DNA of 32,469 bases, from contig URWP01000005.1 of the NCBI GenBank assembly GCA_900551645.1, forward strand, positions 1 to 32,469, in the 5' to 3' direction. Source of the DNA: an uncultured Bacteroides sp. GTDB lineage: Bacteria; Bacteroidota; Bacteroidia; Bacteroidales; Bacteroidaceae. This document shows, piece by piece, positions 16,532 to 24,348 of this stretch; position 1 is the stretch's first letter; each line of letters begins with the position of its first letter. The notes beneath the pieces were generated by a model. That model worked only from the letters and a program-made list of their open reading frames with translations, was not told the origin of the DNA and did no database searches. The position numbers were made by a program, and so were the translations under genes.

Positions 16532-17170
16532 ATGAAAGAAACGGACGCTCTGGATGAGTATATATTACAGCATATAGACGAAGAAGGAGACTACCTGAAA
16601 GCTTTGTATCGGGCGACGCACGTCAAACTGTTGCGTCCCCGTATGGCTTCGGGACATCTGCAGGGACGTATGCTGAAGATGTTTGTGCGGATGATACGTC
16701 CGAAACAGGTACTTGAAATCGGTACCTACAGTGGATATTCGGCACTTTGTCTGGCCGAAGGGCTGGAAGAAGGAGCAATGCTCCATACCTTTGAAATCAA
16801 TGATGAACAGGAGGACTTTACCCGTCCTTGGCTCGAGAATTCTCCGTATGCCGATAAAATCCGTTTCTACATCGGTGATGTAATGGAAATGGTACCGCAG
16901 ATGGACTTACAGTTCGATCTGGTATTCATGGACGGAAACAAACGGTTCTATGTAGATTATTACGAGATGGTTCTGAAGAAGATGCCTTCGGGTGGATATA
17001 TCCTGGCAGATAATACCCTATGGGACGGTCACGTGTTGGAAGAACCCCATCATACAGACCTGCAGACCATCGGAATCAAGAAGTTCAATGATTTGGTAGC
17101 GGCCGATGAGCGGGTGGAGAAAGTGATACTTCCGCTGCGCGACGGACTGACTATCATCCGAAAAAAATAA
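16532..17170 (+). CDS. O-methyltransferase (class I, SAM-dependent, COMT-like)
   Basis: A 212-residue cytoplasmic methyltransferase of the caffeoyl-CoA/catechol O-methyltransferase-like family. The SAM-binding motif I is VLEIGTYSGYSALCLAEGL (about 58-76). An acidic residue follows in HTFEIND. The metal and catalytic region is FDLVFMDGNKR (about 130-140), with D-N in ILADNTLWDG (about 160-169). These residues fit a divalent-metal-dependent O-methyltransferase. It starts 10 bases after pyk and ends 7 bases before rbfA, so it is in an operon. Its place next to rbfA might suggest a translation-related substrate such as tRNA (TrmR-like), but small-molecule methylation is equally possible. Confidence 0.88.
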   Translation: MKETDALDEYILQHIDEEGDYLKALYRATHVKLLRPRMASGHLQGRMLKMFVRMIRPKQVLEIGTYSGYSALCLAEGLEEGAMLHTFEINDEQEDFTRPWLENSPYADKIRFYIGDVMEMVPQMDLQFDLVFMDGNKRFYVDYYEMVLKKMPSGGYILADNTLWDGHVLEEPHHTDLQTIGIKKFNDLVAADERVEKVILPLRDGLTIIRKK

Positions 17171-17177
17171 TGATTAT

Positions 17178-17513
17178 ATGGAAACAACCAGACAGAATAA
17201 GATTGCTCGTCTGATTCAGAAGGAGCTGAGCGAGATTTTCCTGTTGCAGACCAAGGCAATGCCGGGCGTGCTGGTATCAGTAAGTACCGTACGTATCAGT
17301 CCGGATATGAGTTATGCACGGGCATATCTCAGTGTGTTCCCTTCGGAACGGAGCGAAGAGATTGTCAAGAACATCAATGGAAACATGAAGGCTATCCGTT
17401 TTGAGTTGGGCAACCGTGTACGCCACCAGTTGCGTATCATTCCGGAACTGAAGTTCTTTGTAGATGATTCGCTGGATTATGTAGAGAAGATAGATGAGTT
17501 GTTGAAGAAATAA
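17178..17513 (+). CDS. rbfA: Ribosome-binding factor A
   Basis: A 111-residue KH-fold protein that binds the 30S subunit and helps 16S rRNA 5' end maturation, important in the cold. The family pattern is visible: RQNKIARLIQKELSEI at the start, then a VSVSTVRISPDMSYARAYLSVF strand region, RFELGNRVRHQLRIIPELKFF and DDSLDYVEKIDELL at the end. It is the last gene before a strong terminator and is cotranscribed with pyk and the methyltransferase gene. Confidence 0.95.
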   Translation: METTRQNKIARLIQKELSEIFLLQTKAMPGVLVSVSTVRISPDMSYARAYLSVFPSERSEEIVKNINGNMKAIRFELGNRVRHQLRIIPELKFFVDDSLDYVEKIDELLKK

Positions 17514-17524
17514 TATGGAGGGAG

Positions 17525-17587
17525 AACACAGGCTATGTGTCCCTGTTCCTGACGGAATGGGATGATAGAGCCTGTGTTTTTCTTTTT
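17525..17587 (+). terminator. Strong intrinsic terminator after rbfA
   Basis: A 10-bp perfect stem pairs AACACAGGCT (17525-17534) with AGCCTGTGTT (17569-17578) and is followed by a T-rich tail. The loop folds again: TCCC (17540-17543) with GGGA (17559-17562), and TTCC (17546-17549) with GGAA (17554-17557). Confidence 0.88.
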
Positions 17588-17609
17588 CAGTCGATAAAAA
17601 TAAGTCTCC

Positions 17610-18839
17610 GTGAATTTTCCTTTTTATATTGCCCGCAGATATTTGTTTTCCAAGAAATCACACAATGCCATTAATGTGATTTCGGCTATTTCGGTGTGTG
17701 GTGTCGCTTTGGCTACACTGGCTTTGGTCTGTACTCTTTCGGTCTTCAATGGTTTTCAGGATCTGGTCACTACTTTTTTTACGGCATTCGATCCGCAATT
17801 AAAGGTGACGGCTGCGGCCGGGAAGGTTTTTGATGGTCAGGATGAGCGGATTCTTCAGGTCCGTAGGATGCCGGAAGTGGAAGTAGCCATGGAGTCGTTG
17901 GAAGATTATGCCATGGTGCAATATAACGGACATCAGGCGATGGCTGTCATTCGTGGGGTAGAAGATTCATTTGATAAGTTGACTCCCATTGACAGTATTC
18001 TATACGGCCGTGGTGAACTGTTATTACATGATGAGGTGGCTCACTATGCGATACCGGGTATTCAGTTGGCCGCTACTTTAGGTACGGGTGTGCGTTTCCT
18101 GGACCCGTTAGAGATTTATGCTCCCAAGCGGGGAGCTAAGGTCAATATGGCCAATCCGGCAGCGAGCTTTACAGAGGGAGATTTGTTTTCCTCCGGTCTG
18201 TTGTTTGCGGTCAATCAGGAGAAATATGACGGTAGCTATGTATTGACTTCTCTGGACTTTGCAAGGGAGTTATTTCAGTATACCACAGAAATCAGTGCCT
18301 TGAATCTGAAATTGAAGCCTTCGGTGGATGAGGATGACTTCAAGGAGAAACTGAGGGAATATCTGGGGCCGGATTTTCAGGTTCTCGACCGCTATGAACA
18401 GCAAGCCGATACATTCCGTATCATGAAGGTAGAAAAACTTATTTCTTACTTGTTTCTGACATTTATCCTGATGATTGCCTGCTTCAATGTCATCGGTTCT
18501 TTATCGATGCTGATTATTGACAAGCGGGATGATGTAGTGACTTTACGTAACCTGGGAGCCAGCGACAGGCAGATAGTCCGTATTTTCCTCTTTGAGGGGC
18601 GTATGATTTCCTTTTTCGGGGCTGTTGCCGGTATAGTGCTGGGGTTGTTGCTTTGTTTCCTGCAGCAGGAATACGGATTGATTTCACTGGGAGATTCCGG
18701 AAGCTTTGTGGTAGATGCCTATCCGGTCAGCGTTCATGGAAGCGATGTCGTTCTCGTGTTCGTTACTGTACTGCTGATTGGTTTTCTTTCCGTCTGGTAT
18801 CCTGTGCGGTATCTCAGTAAGCGCCTGTTAAAAAAATAA
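17610..18839 (+). CDS. FtsX-like ABC transporter permease (LolC/LolE-like)
   Basis: A 409-residue inner-membrane permease. It has an N-terminal membrane segment at about 20-45, a large periplasmic MacB-type domain at about 50-265, then three membrane segments at about 275-300, 325-355 and 375-400, matching the FtsX/LolCE topology. The N-terminus FPFYIARRYLFSKKSHNAINVIS is typical of Bacteroidales lipoprotein-release-like permeases. Translation starts at GTG (17610); no in-frame ATG gives the full conserved N-terminus. No ATPase gene is adjacent, so the nucleotide-binding partner must be elsewhere. It lies between two terminators and I see no clear promoter. Lipoprotein release is the likely role but unproven. 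Confidence 0.9.
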   Translation: MNFPFYIARRYLFSKKSHNAINVISAISVCGVALATLALVCTLSVFNGFQDLVTTFFTAFDPQLKVTAAAGKVFDGQDERILQVRRMPEVEVAMESLEDYAMVQYNGHQAMAVIRGVEDSFDKLTPIDSILYGRGELLLHDEVAHYAIPGIQLAATLGTGVRFLDPLEIYAPKRGAKVNMANPAASFTEGDLFSSGLLFAVNQEKYDGSYVLTSLDFARELFQYTTEISALNLKLKPSVDEDDFKEKLREYLGPDFQVLDRYEQQADTFRIMKVEKLISYLFLTFILMIACFNVIGSLSMLIIDKRDDVVTLRNLGASDRQIVRIFLFEGRMISFFGAVAGIVLGLLLCFLQQEYGLISLGDSGSFVVDAYPVSVHGSDVVLVFVTVLLIGFLSVWYPVRYLSKRLLKK

Positions 18840-18890
18840 CCGGCATGCACCTTATTCCAAGGTGATGCTGGTTACTTGTATTTTTTCATG
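18831..18890. terminator. Bidirectional terminator between the permease gene and murI
   Basis: A long imperfect stem pairs 18838-18853 with 18859-18873 around a 5-base loop. An A-tract on the left (18831-18836) and a T-rich tail on the right (about 18874-18886) let it work in both directions. It overlaps the last codons and stop of murI. Confidence 0.85.
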
Positions 18891-19671
18891 CAGGAATACC
18901 GAGGCCGATTCCTGAAATTTTTCTACTGATTCTGTAGTCAGGAACTCGCAGCGGTGATTCTTGGTACACCGTTCGTCCAAATCCGGATGCCGTTTCAGGT
19001 AATCTTTCAAACTGTTGCTGACATATTCTCCTTGTGCTACCAGCCGGATGTGTGCGGGTGTGTATTGTCTGATTTTCTTATAGAGCAAGGGATAATGTGT
19101 ACATCCCAATACAATAGTATCAATGTCCGGGTCTTTTTCCAGCAGGTTATTTACATATTTCCGGACAAAATAATCGGCTCCCGGTGAATCGAATTCATTG
19201 TTTTCTACCAGAGGTACCCAAAGCGGACAGGCCATACCGGTAACCTGGATGTCCGGATAGAGCTTACGGATTTCCAGCGGGTACGATTCGGATTTGATGG
19301 TACCTGCTGTTGCCAGAATACCTACATGACGTGTTTTCGTCAGTTCTCCAAGAGATTCGGCTGTCGGACGGATCAGGCGCCAGGTGTGGCAAATCATTCT
19401 GCTGAATGCTGCGGAGAGCTTTGGCCGAAGCCGTGTTGCAGGCTAGTATGACCAGCGGACAGCCCAGATCGAAGAGTCTTCGCACCGCTTGTAGTGTAAA
19501 TTCGTAGACGACTTCGAAAGAACGGGTACCGTATGGGGTACGGGCATTGTCGCCTAAATAGATATAGTCGTATTTGGGAAGGAGTTCGCGGAACTTACTC
19601 AGAATGGTAAGGCCTCCGTAACCGGAATCAAAGACTCCGATAGGTCCGGAAAGAGCAGAGAATGGTGACAT
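18852..19671 (-). pseudogene. murI: Glutamate racemase, frameshifted
   Basis: Glutamate racemase makes D-glutamate for peptidoglycan. The gene is split over two frames. The N-terminal part (95 codons from 19671) has GVFDSGYGG with the catalytic-site D15-S16 and ACNTA with the first catalytic Cys (C78). It runs out of frame near 19374-19386 and stops at 19264. The C-terminal part, in another frame, resumes at IRPTAESLG and contains LGCTHYP with the second catalytic Cys (codon 19101-19103), ending at 18852. Between QQNDLP and IRPT only 13 bases remain, where as I recall relatives carry about 11 residues (near xxDPxRRVLGV). This suggests a net loss of about 20 bases. The start at 19671 is chosen because the longer frame to 19716 covers a terminator hairpin. 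A sequencing or assembly error is possible, since murI is usually essential. Confidence 0.85.
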
Positions 19672-19695
19672 GTCAGTTTCTTTAGCGTTCGGTTC

Positions 19696-19746
19696 AAAAA
19701 GAAGAAAGCGAAGCATGAATACGTTCCGGATTCTTTGCTTCGCTTT
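19696..19746 (-). terminator. Terminator between ompH and murI
   Basis: An 11-bp perfect stem pairs 19705-19715 with 19736-19746, with a further 4-bp stem in the loop (GAAT 19717-19720, ATTC 19730-19733). A T-rich tail follows on the minus strand (A-tract 19696-19700 on the plus strand). A second small hairpin, AGTCCGG/CCGGACT at 19759-19775 with a 3-base loop, directly follows the ompH stop. Confidence 0.85.
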
Positions 19747-19784
19747 TATGGGAGATTGAGTCCGGAAACCGGACTTTCAGTTTC

Positions 19785-20330
19785 TTACTGAGCTGGTGTT
19801 GCTGCCGGAGTAGCCGGAACAGCTGTCAGGCTGATACCTAATTTGGTTTTGATATCGTTGGTAATGTCTTTAGAAGCTGTTTCATCGATGTAAGGGATGT
19901 CAGTTCTGTTCAAGTCGAATACGTATGTATAAGCACCGGCTTTTCCTACAGCTTTTACAGCGTCTTCCATTTTCTGATAAATCGGTTCCATCATGTCAGC
20001 GTAAGCTTTCTGCAACTGCTGCTGTGCGTCCTGCTGGAACTGCATTCCTTTTTCAGACAATTCCTGTAATTCTTTCTGACGACGTTCCTGAATGTTCTGA
20101 GGAAGGTTTTTCTGTTCCTGCTGGTATTCAGCGAATTTCTTGTTGAACTCGTCTGAAGCACGTTTGATTTCGTCTTCGTATTGTTTCTGCATAGCCTGGA
20201 TATCGGTCTGAGCCTTTGCGTATTCCGGCATAACCGGGATAATGTCCATTGACTTGAAGTGTGCGAACTTCTGAGCGAATACACTCATCGGAGCGATGAG
20301 CAAAAGTAATAATGCAATTTTTTTCAACAT
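19785..20330 (-). CDS. OmpH/Skp family periplasmic chaperone (second copy)
   Basis: A 181-residue Skp/OmpH-like protein. The signal peptide covers about 1-19 (SVFA/QK). The strand KFAHFKSMDIIPVMPEY follows, then a long charged, Gln-rich coiled coil (about 40-125) and a C-terminal YTYVFDLNRTDIPYID strand region that closes the trimer body. It ends in a Pro/Ala-rich tail (VPATPAATPAQ), absent from the upstream paralogue. Skp trimers hold unfolded outer membrane proteins on their way to BamA, encoded two genes upstream. The frame opens at 20384, but the ATG at 20330 starts the signal peptide. Confidence 0.93.
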   Translation of the reverse strand: MLKKIALLLLLIAPMSVFAQKFAHFKSMDIIPVMPEYAKAQTDIQAMQKQYEDEIKRASDEFNKKFAEYQQEQKNLPQNIQERRQKELQELSEKGMQFQQDAQQQLQKAYADMMEPIYQKMEDAVKAVGKAGAYTYVFDLNRTDIPYIDETASKDITNDIKTKLGISLTAVPATPAATPAQ

Positions 20331-20381
20331 AATCTTATTCCTTGTTTTATTTGATTTTACTGATAAGGTTTCTTTCGGCTG

Positions 20382-20389
20382 CAAATGTA
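20382..20389 (-). promoter_or_regulatory. Possible internal promoter for the second ompH
   Basis: The minus strand reads TACATTTG, a full -7 match, 51 bases upstream of the ATG at 20330 and in the 64-base gap between the two ompH genes. No clear -33 element. It would allow the second chaperone to be made independently of bamA. Confidence 0.45.
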
Positions 20390-20394
20390 TAAAA

Positions 20395-20910
20395 TTAATT
20401 TGAATATCCTAATTTAGAAAGGATTTCATTACTGATATCGATGCGTGGGGAGGCAAATATCATGCTTTGGTCCGAAGCACGGTCGAATACCACATCGTAA
20501 CCTTGCTGGGTGGCGACAGTCTTTACGGCATTGTAGATAGCATCCTGGATAGGAGTTATCAGTTCCTTTTGTTTTTTGGCCAGTTCGCCTTCCGGACCGA
20601 AGTATTTTGCGCGCAGGTCGGCCGCTTCCTTTTCTTTGGCTACGATGGCGTTTTCCTTTTCAGTCCGTTGACTGTCCGATAAAGTACTGGCCGATTGCTG
20701 ATAGGCTTCGTACAGAGATTTGGCTTCTTGTCCTTTGGCTTCTATTTCTTTCTGGTATTGCTGCGACAGACTTTCCATTTGCCGGTTAGCCTGTTCGTAT
20801 GCCGGAATATGCTTCAGGATATATTCCATATCAATCAGTGCAAAGCGTTGGGCTTGCGCTGTAATCATGCCTGTGAGGGCGATGACGACTGTCAGGATAA
20901 CTTTCTTCAT
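20395..20910 (-). CDS. OmpH/Skp family periplasmic chaperone (first copy)
   Basis: A 171-residue paralogue of the downstream ompH. The signal peptide covers about 1-20 (TAQA/QR). FALIDMEYILKHIPAYEQA follows, then a charged coiled coil (about 40-110), and QGYDVVFDRASDQSMIFASPRIDIS near the C-terminus. It starts 33 bases after the bamA stop. The tandem pair after bamA is a common Bacteroidetes arrangement. The two proteins differ clearly in the coiled-coil region, so they may form separate trimers or handle different clients; that is inference. Confidence 0.93.
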   Translation of the reverse strand: MKKVILTVVIALTGMITAQAQRFALIDMEYILKHIPAYEQANRQMESLSQQYQKEIEAKGQEAKSLYEAYQQSASTLSDSQRTEKENAIVAKEKEAADLRAKYFGPEGELAKKQKELITPIQDAIYNAVKTVATQQGYDVVFDRASDQSMIFASPRIDISNEILSKLGYSN

Positions 20911-20943
20911 AATGTTGGCTTTTAAATCGTTAAAGTTGGTTCA

Positions 20944-23583
20944 TTAGAATTCTTGTCCGATGATGAAGTGGAACTGGCTACCACTATACTGCATGGAACC
21001 GTTGATCTTGTCGAAACCATAGGCCCAGTCAATACCCATCATACCAATCATCGGCAGGAAGATACGTACACCCACACCAGCCGAACGTTTCAGCTTGAAC
21101 GGGTTGAAATCGGAAACGTTGTTCCAGGCATTACCGGCTTCGACGAATCCCAGTGCGTAGATACTGGTAGAGTTTTCCAGCATCAGCGGATAACGGAGTT
21201 CGGCGCCCAAACGTACGTATGCATAACCTTCGCTTCCGTATGGTGTCAATGCACCGTTTTCATAACCACGGAGGGCGATAGTTTCTGAAGCGTAGTTGTA
21301 GCTATATCCGGTCATACCGTCACCACCTACATAGAAGGTTTCGAACGGAGAACGTTTATATTTGTTGAAGTGTCCTAACAGACCGAATTCCGTACGGGTC
21401 ATGATAACCGGACATTTCTGGATATCCATCAGTGCGGTATAAGTCTTTGCTTTGAATTTCCACTTGTGGTATTCAATCCAGCGGTACATGCTAGCAGCTT
21501 CATCGTAATTGTCTTTTCCGTAAGTGGAGTAATCCTTCTTGCTGAAGAGTGAATACGGCGGTGTAATCTGCAAAGAAGCCGTAAATTCAGAACCGTAACG
21601 CGGGAAAATCGGGTTATCGGTAGAGTTACGTGACAGAGTCAGGTTCAGGCTCAGGTTATTACAGTTACCGGTATTCATGTACTGTCCGTTGTTCAGCTTG
21701 ATATACAGGTAGCTCCAGTCTTTCAGGATGAACCGTTGGTATGACAGCTCTGCCATCAGTGTAAAGTAGTCATCCGGCCATCTCAGACGCTTACCCCATC
21801 CTAATGATATACCGAACATCTTGATGGATTTGTCCGGGTCGTAATATGATTCGTAATTATTATAGTAGTTGCCGTAGTAATTACCGTAACTGTATAGATA
21901 ATTATAATAGTTGTTCAGATAAGCAGAGTTATAATACTGGCTGCTAACGTCTGTCTGTACAGAATAGAACGCCGATACAGAAAGTGAATTCGGACGTTTG
22001 CCTCCGAACCATGGGTCGAGGAAGGAGATGCTGTATGACTGATAGTAGCTACCGTTGGTCTGTCCGCTGATGGTCAGTGTCTGTCCGTCTCCTTGTGGCA
22101 GGAATCCACGGAAGTTGTCGTTCTTGCGGAACAGGTTGGCAAACGAGAAGTTAGTGAACTTCAGACTCAGCTTACCGATGATACCTGTCTGTCCCCAACC
22201 GGCGGAGAATTCTACCTGGTCGTTGGCTTTGGATTCCAGATTCCAGTTGATGTCTACCGTACCGTCCTGTACATTAGGCTGTACGTCCGGTTGGATATTT
22301 TCCGGATTGAAGTGTCCCATCTGGGCAATTTCACGGTATGAACGTTCCAGCGCGTCTTTACTGAACAGGTCGCCCGGACGTGTACGGAGTTCACGGCGGA
22401 CTACGTTTTCATACAGACGGTCGTTACCGTTGATACGCACGCGGCTGATAGTTGCCTGCGGACCTTCGGTAATACGCATTTCCAGGTCGATAGAGTCACC
22501 GTCGATATTGACTTCTACCGGGTCAAGGTGGTAGAATACATATCCACGGTTATAATAGTTGTTACCGATAGCGTCTTCATCGTTCGAGATACGGTCGTTC
22601 AGCAGTTTCTGGTTGTATACATCTCCTTTTTTCATCCGGAGCTGTTCATTCAGCAGGTCAGAAGGATATACGGTATTTCCTACCCATGTGATGTCACGTA
22701 AGTAGTATTTGTTTCCTTCGTAAATTTTCATGTATACGTCTACAGTCCTGTCATCGTATGTCGATACACTGTCTGTGACAATCTGAGCATCACGGTAACC
22801 CAGTTCGTTGTACTTATCGATAATCTTCTGCTTGTCGTCTTCGTAATTCTGTTCGATAAATTTCTTGGTACGGAACAGGTTAATCAGCTTACCTTTTTCG
22901 TTGGTCTTTTTCATGACACGTTTCAGCTTCTTGTCTGTCAGTACCGTATTGCCGTCAATGGTAATCTGGTGCACTTTGACTTTTTCTTTCTTGTCAATGT
23001 ATACGTCTACATAGACCTGTTCCTTGTTGGCCGGGTCTTCACGTTCTACGATATTGACTTCCGTGTTCTTGAAACCTTTGTCGCTGAAATGTTTCTTGAT
23101 GACAATCTTGGCACGGTCAATCAGGTTCGGAGTAATCTGGCTACCTTTTACCAGTCCCAGTTTTGCTTGCAGATCTTCTCTTTCACTCTTCTTTACACCA
23201 TGGTATACGATGTCTGTGATACGCGGACGTTGTGCCAATGAGATTTTCAGATAGATTTTATTACCTACAATCTTTTCGGCTGTTATCTGTACGGATGAAA
23301 ACAATCCGTGTCGCCAATACCGTTTTACGGCTGATGTAATGTCATCACCCGGCACAGTAATGGTTTGTCCGACAGCCAGACCGGAAATTCCAATCAATAC
23401 ATAGTCCTCGTAATTCTTTACACCTTCCACCTGAATGTCGGCAATCTCATATTGCTTGGGAGTTCCGTTGTAGAGGATGGTCGGTTTATAAATCGTATCA
23501 TTCACTTCCTGTGCGTAGATTTCGGCAGGAAGGCAGAATGAGCAAGCAAGTGTAAACAAGCTAATTGGAAAAAGGTTTCGCAT
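20944..23583 (-). CDS. bamA: Outer membrane assembly factor BamA
   Basis: Core of the BAM machine, inserting beta-barrel proteins into the outer membrane. It has 879 residues: a signal peptide (about 1-24), five POTRA-type repeats (about 40-455, for example IADIQVEGVKNY, VHQITIDGNTVL and ISRVRINGNDRL as POTRA first strands) and a 16-strand barrel ending in terminal Phe (IIGQEF). The barrel motif VGGDGMTGYS and the later ALRGYENG are in the region equivalent to the lid-loop RGF motif. A Tyr/Asn-rich insertion sits at about 553-582. The gene is 9 bases after uppS and 33 before ompH, so one transcript is likely. Confidence 0.96.
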   Translation of the reverse strand: MRNLFPISLFTLACSFCLPAEIYAQEVNDTIYKPTILYNGTPKQYEIADIQVEGVKNYEDYVLIGISGLAVGQTITVPGDDITSAVKRYWRHGLFSSVQITAEKIVGNKIYLKISLAQRPRITDIVYHGVKKSEREDLQAKLGLVKGSQITPNLIDRAKIVIKKHFSDKGFKNTEVNIVEREDPANKEQVYVDVYIDKKEKVKVHQITIDGNTVLTDKKLKRVMKKTNEKGKLINLFRTKKFIEQNYEDDKQKIIDKYNELGYRDAQIVTDSVSTYDDRTVDVYMKIYEGNKYYLRDITWVGNTVYPSDLLNEQLRMKKGDVYNQKLLNDRISNDEDAIGNNYYNRGYVFYHLDPVEVNIDGDSIDLEMRITEGPQATISRVRINGNDRLYENVVRRELRTRPGDLFSKDALERSYREIAQMGHFNPENIQPDVQPNVQDGTVDINWNLESKANDQVEFSAGWGQTGIIGKLSLKFTNFSFANLFRKNDNFRGFLPQGDGQTLTISGQTNGSYYQSYSISFLDPWFGGKRPNSLSVSAFYSVQTDVSSQYYNSAYLNNYYNYLYSYGNYYGNYYNNYESYYDPDKSIKMFGISLGWGKRLRWPDDYFTLMAELSYQRFILKDWSYLYIKLNNGQYMNTGNCNNLSLNLTLSRNSTDNPIFPRYGSEFTASLQITPPYSLFSKKDYSTYGKDNYDEAASMYRWIEYHKWKFKAKTYTALMDIQKCPVIMTRTEFGLLGHFNKYKRSPFETFYVGGDGMTGYSYNYASETIALRGYENGALTPYGSEGYAYVRLGAELRYPLMLENSTSIYALGFVEAGNAWNNVSDFNPFKLKRSAGVGVRIFLPMIGMMGIDWAYGFDKINGSMQYSGSQFHFIIGQEF

Positions 23584-23592
23584 GTTTCTGGG

Positions 23593-24324
23593 TTATATTT
23601 GTTCACTGGTTTTGCCAAAACGGCGTTCTCGTTGTTGATAGTCATAGACTGCTTTGTAAAGTTCTTCCGCACCGAAATCGGGCCAGAACGTATTGCAGAA
23701 GTAAAGTTCTGAATAGGCACATTGCCAAAGCAGATAATTACTTAATCGTATTTCTCCTCCCGTACGGATCAGCAGGTCCGGGTCGGGCATATAGGATGTA
23801 GCCAAGTGTTTGTCGATGGTTTTGTCATCGATGGTATTCGGGTCCAGCTTGTGGGCCATGACTTCCTGTACGATCTGTTTCATCGCTTCTGTCAGTTCCC
23901 ATTTGGACGAGTAGCTCAGTGCCAGTGTCAGACACATCCCTGTATTATGGGAGGTACGTTCAATACACTGCTCCAATCTTGCCAATACATTGGATGGAAG
24001 TTTGGCCGTATCGCCGATAATCCGGAAACTGATGTTGTTTTTCATGAATGTTTCCTCTTCGATGGAATCCATGAGCAGACTCATCAAGGCTGCTACTTCG
24101 TCGACTGGGCGGTTCCAGTTCTCGGTGGAGAAAGTGTAAAGAGTCAGGAACTTTACCCCTAACCGTGCCGAAACTTCGGCAATGGTATGTACCGTTTCTG
24201 CACCAGCCTGGTGTCCGAAAGAGCGGATCTGGCCTCGTTGTTTGGCCCAGCGTCCGTTGCCGTCCATAATGATGGCAATGTGTGACGGAATCCGTTTTTT
24301 ATCCAGCTGTTCTAGATATTGCAT
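23593..24324 (-). CDS. uppS: Undecaprenyl diphosphate synthase (cis-prenyltransferase)
   Basis: Makes the C55 lipid carrier precursor for peptidoglycan and surface polysaccharides by adding isopentenyl units to farnesyl diphosphate. It has 243 residues. Family motifs are HIAIIMDGNGRWAKQRG with catalytic D21 and R25, GHQAG, LTLYTFSTENWNRP, and DLLIRTGGEIRLSNYLLWQ with AYSELYF near the C-terminus. The ATG at 24324 gives the normal N-terminus. It lies 24 bases after the DUF6242 lipoprotein stop and 9 bases before bamA, linking carrier lipid supply with outer membrane assembly. Confidence 0.96.
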   Translation of the reverse strand: MQYLEQLDKKRIPSHIAIIMDGNGRWAKQRGQIRSFGHQAGAETVHTIAEVSARLGVKFLTLYTFSTENWNRPVDEVAALMSLLMDSIEEETFMKNNISFRIIGDTAKLPSNVLARLEQCIERTSHNTGMCLTLALSYSSKWELTEAMKQIVQEVMAHKLDPNTIDDKTIDKHLATSYMPDPDLLIRTGGEIRLSNYLLWQCAYSELYFCNTFWPDFGAEELYKAVYDYQQRERRFGKTSEQI

Positions 24325-24348
24325 AGTCTTTACTCTCTTTTTAGAAGA

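Noticed and set aside
18852..19716. Two separate genes in the murI region
   Set aside because: Each half matches a different portion of a single glutamate racemase, and the second half's internal Met (MICHTW) lies in a disturbed stretch. One broken gene explains both frames.
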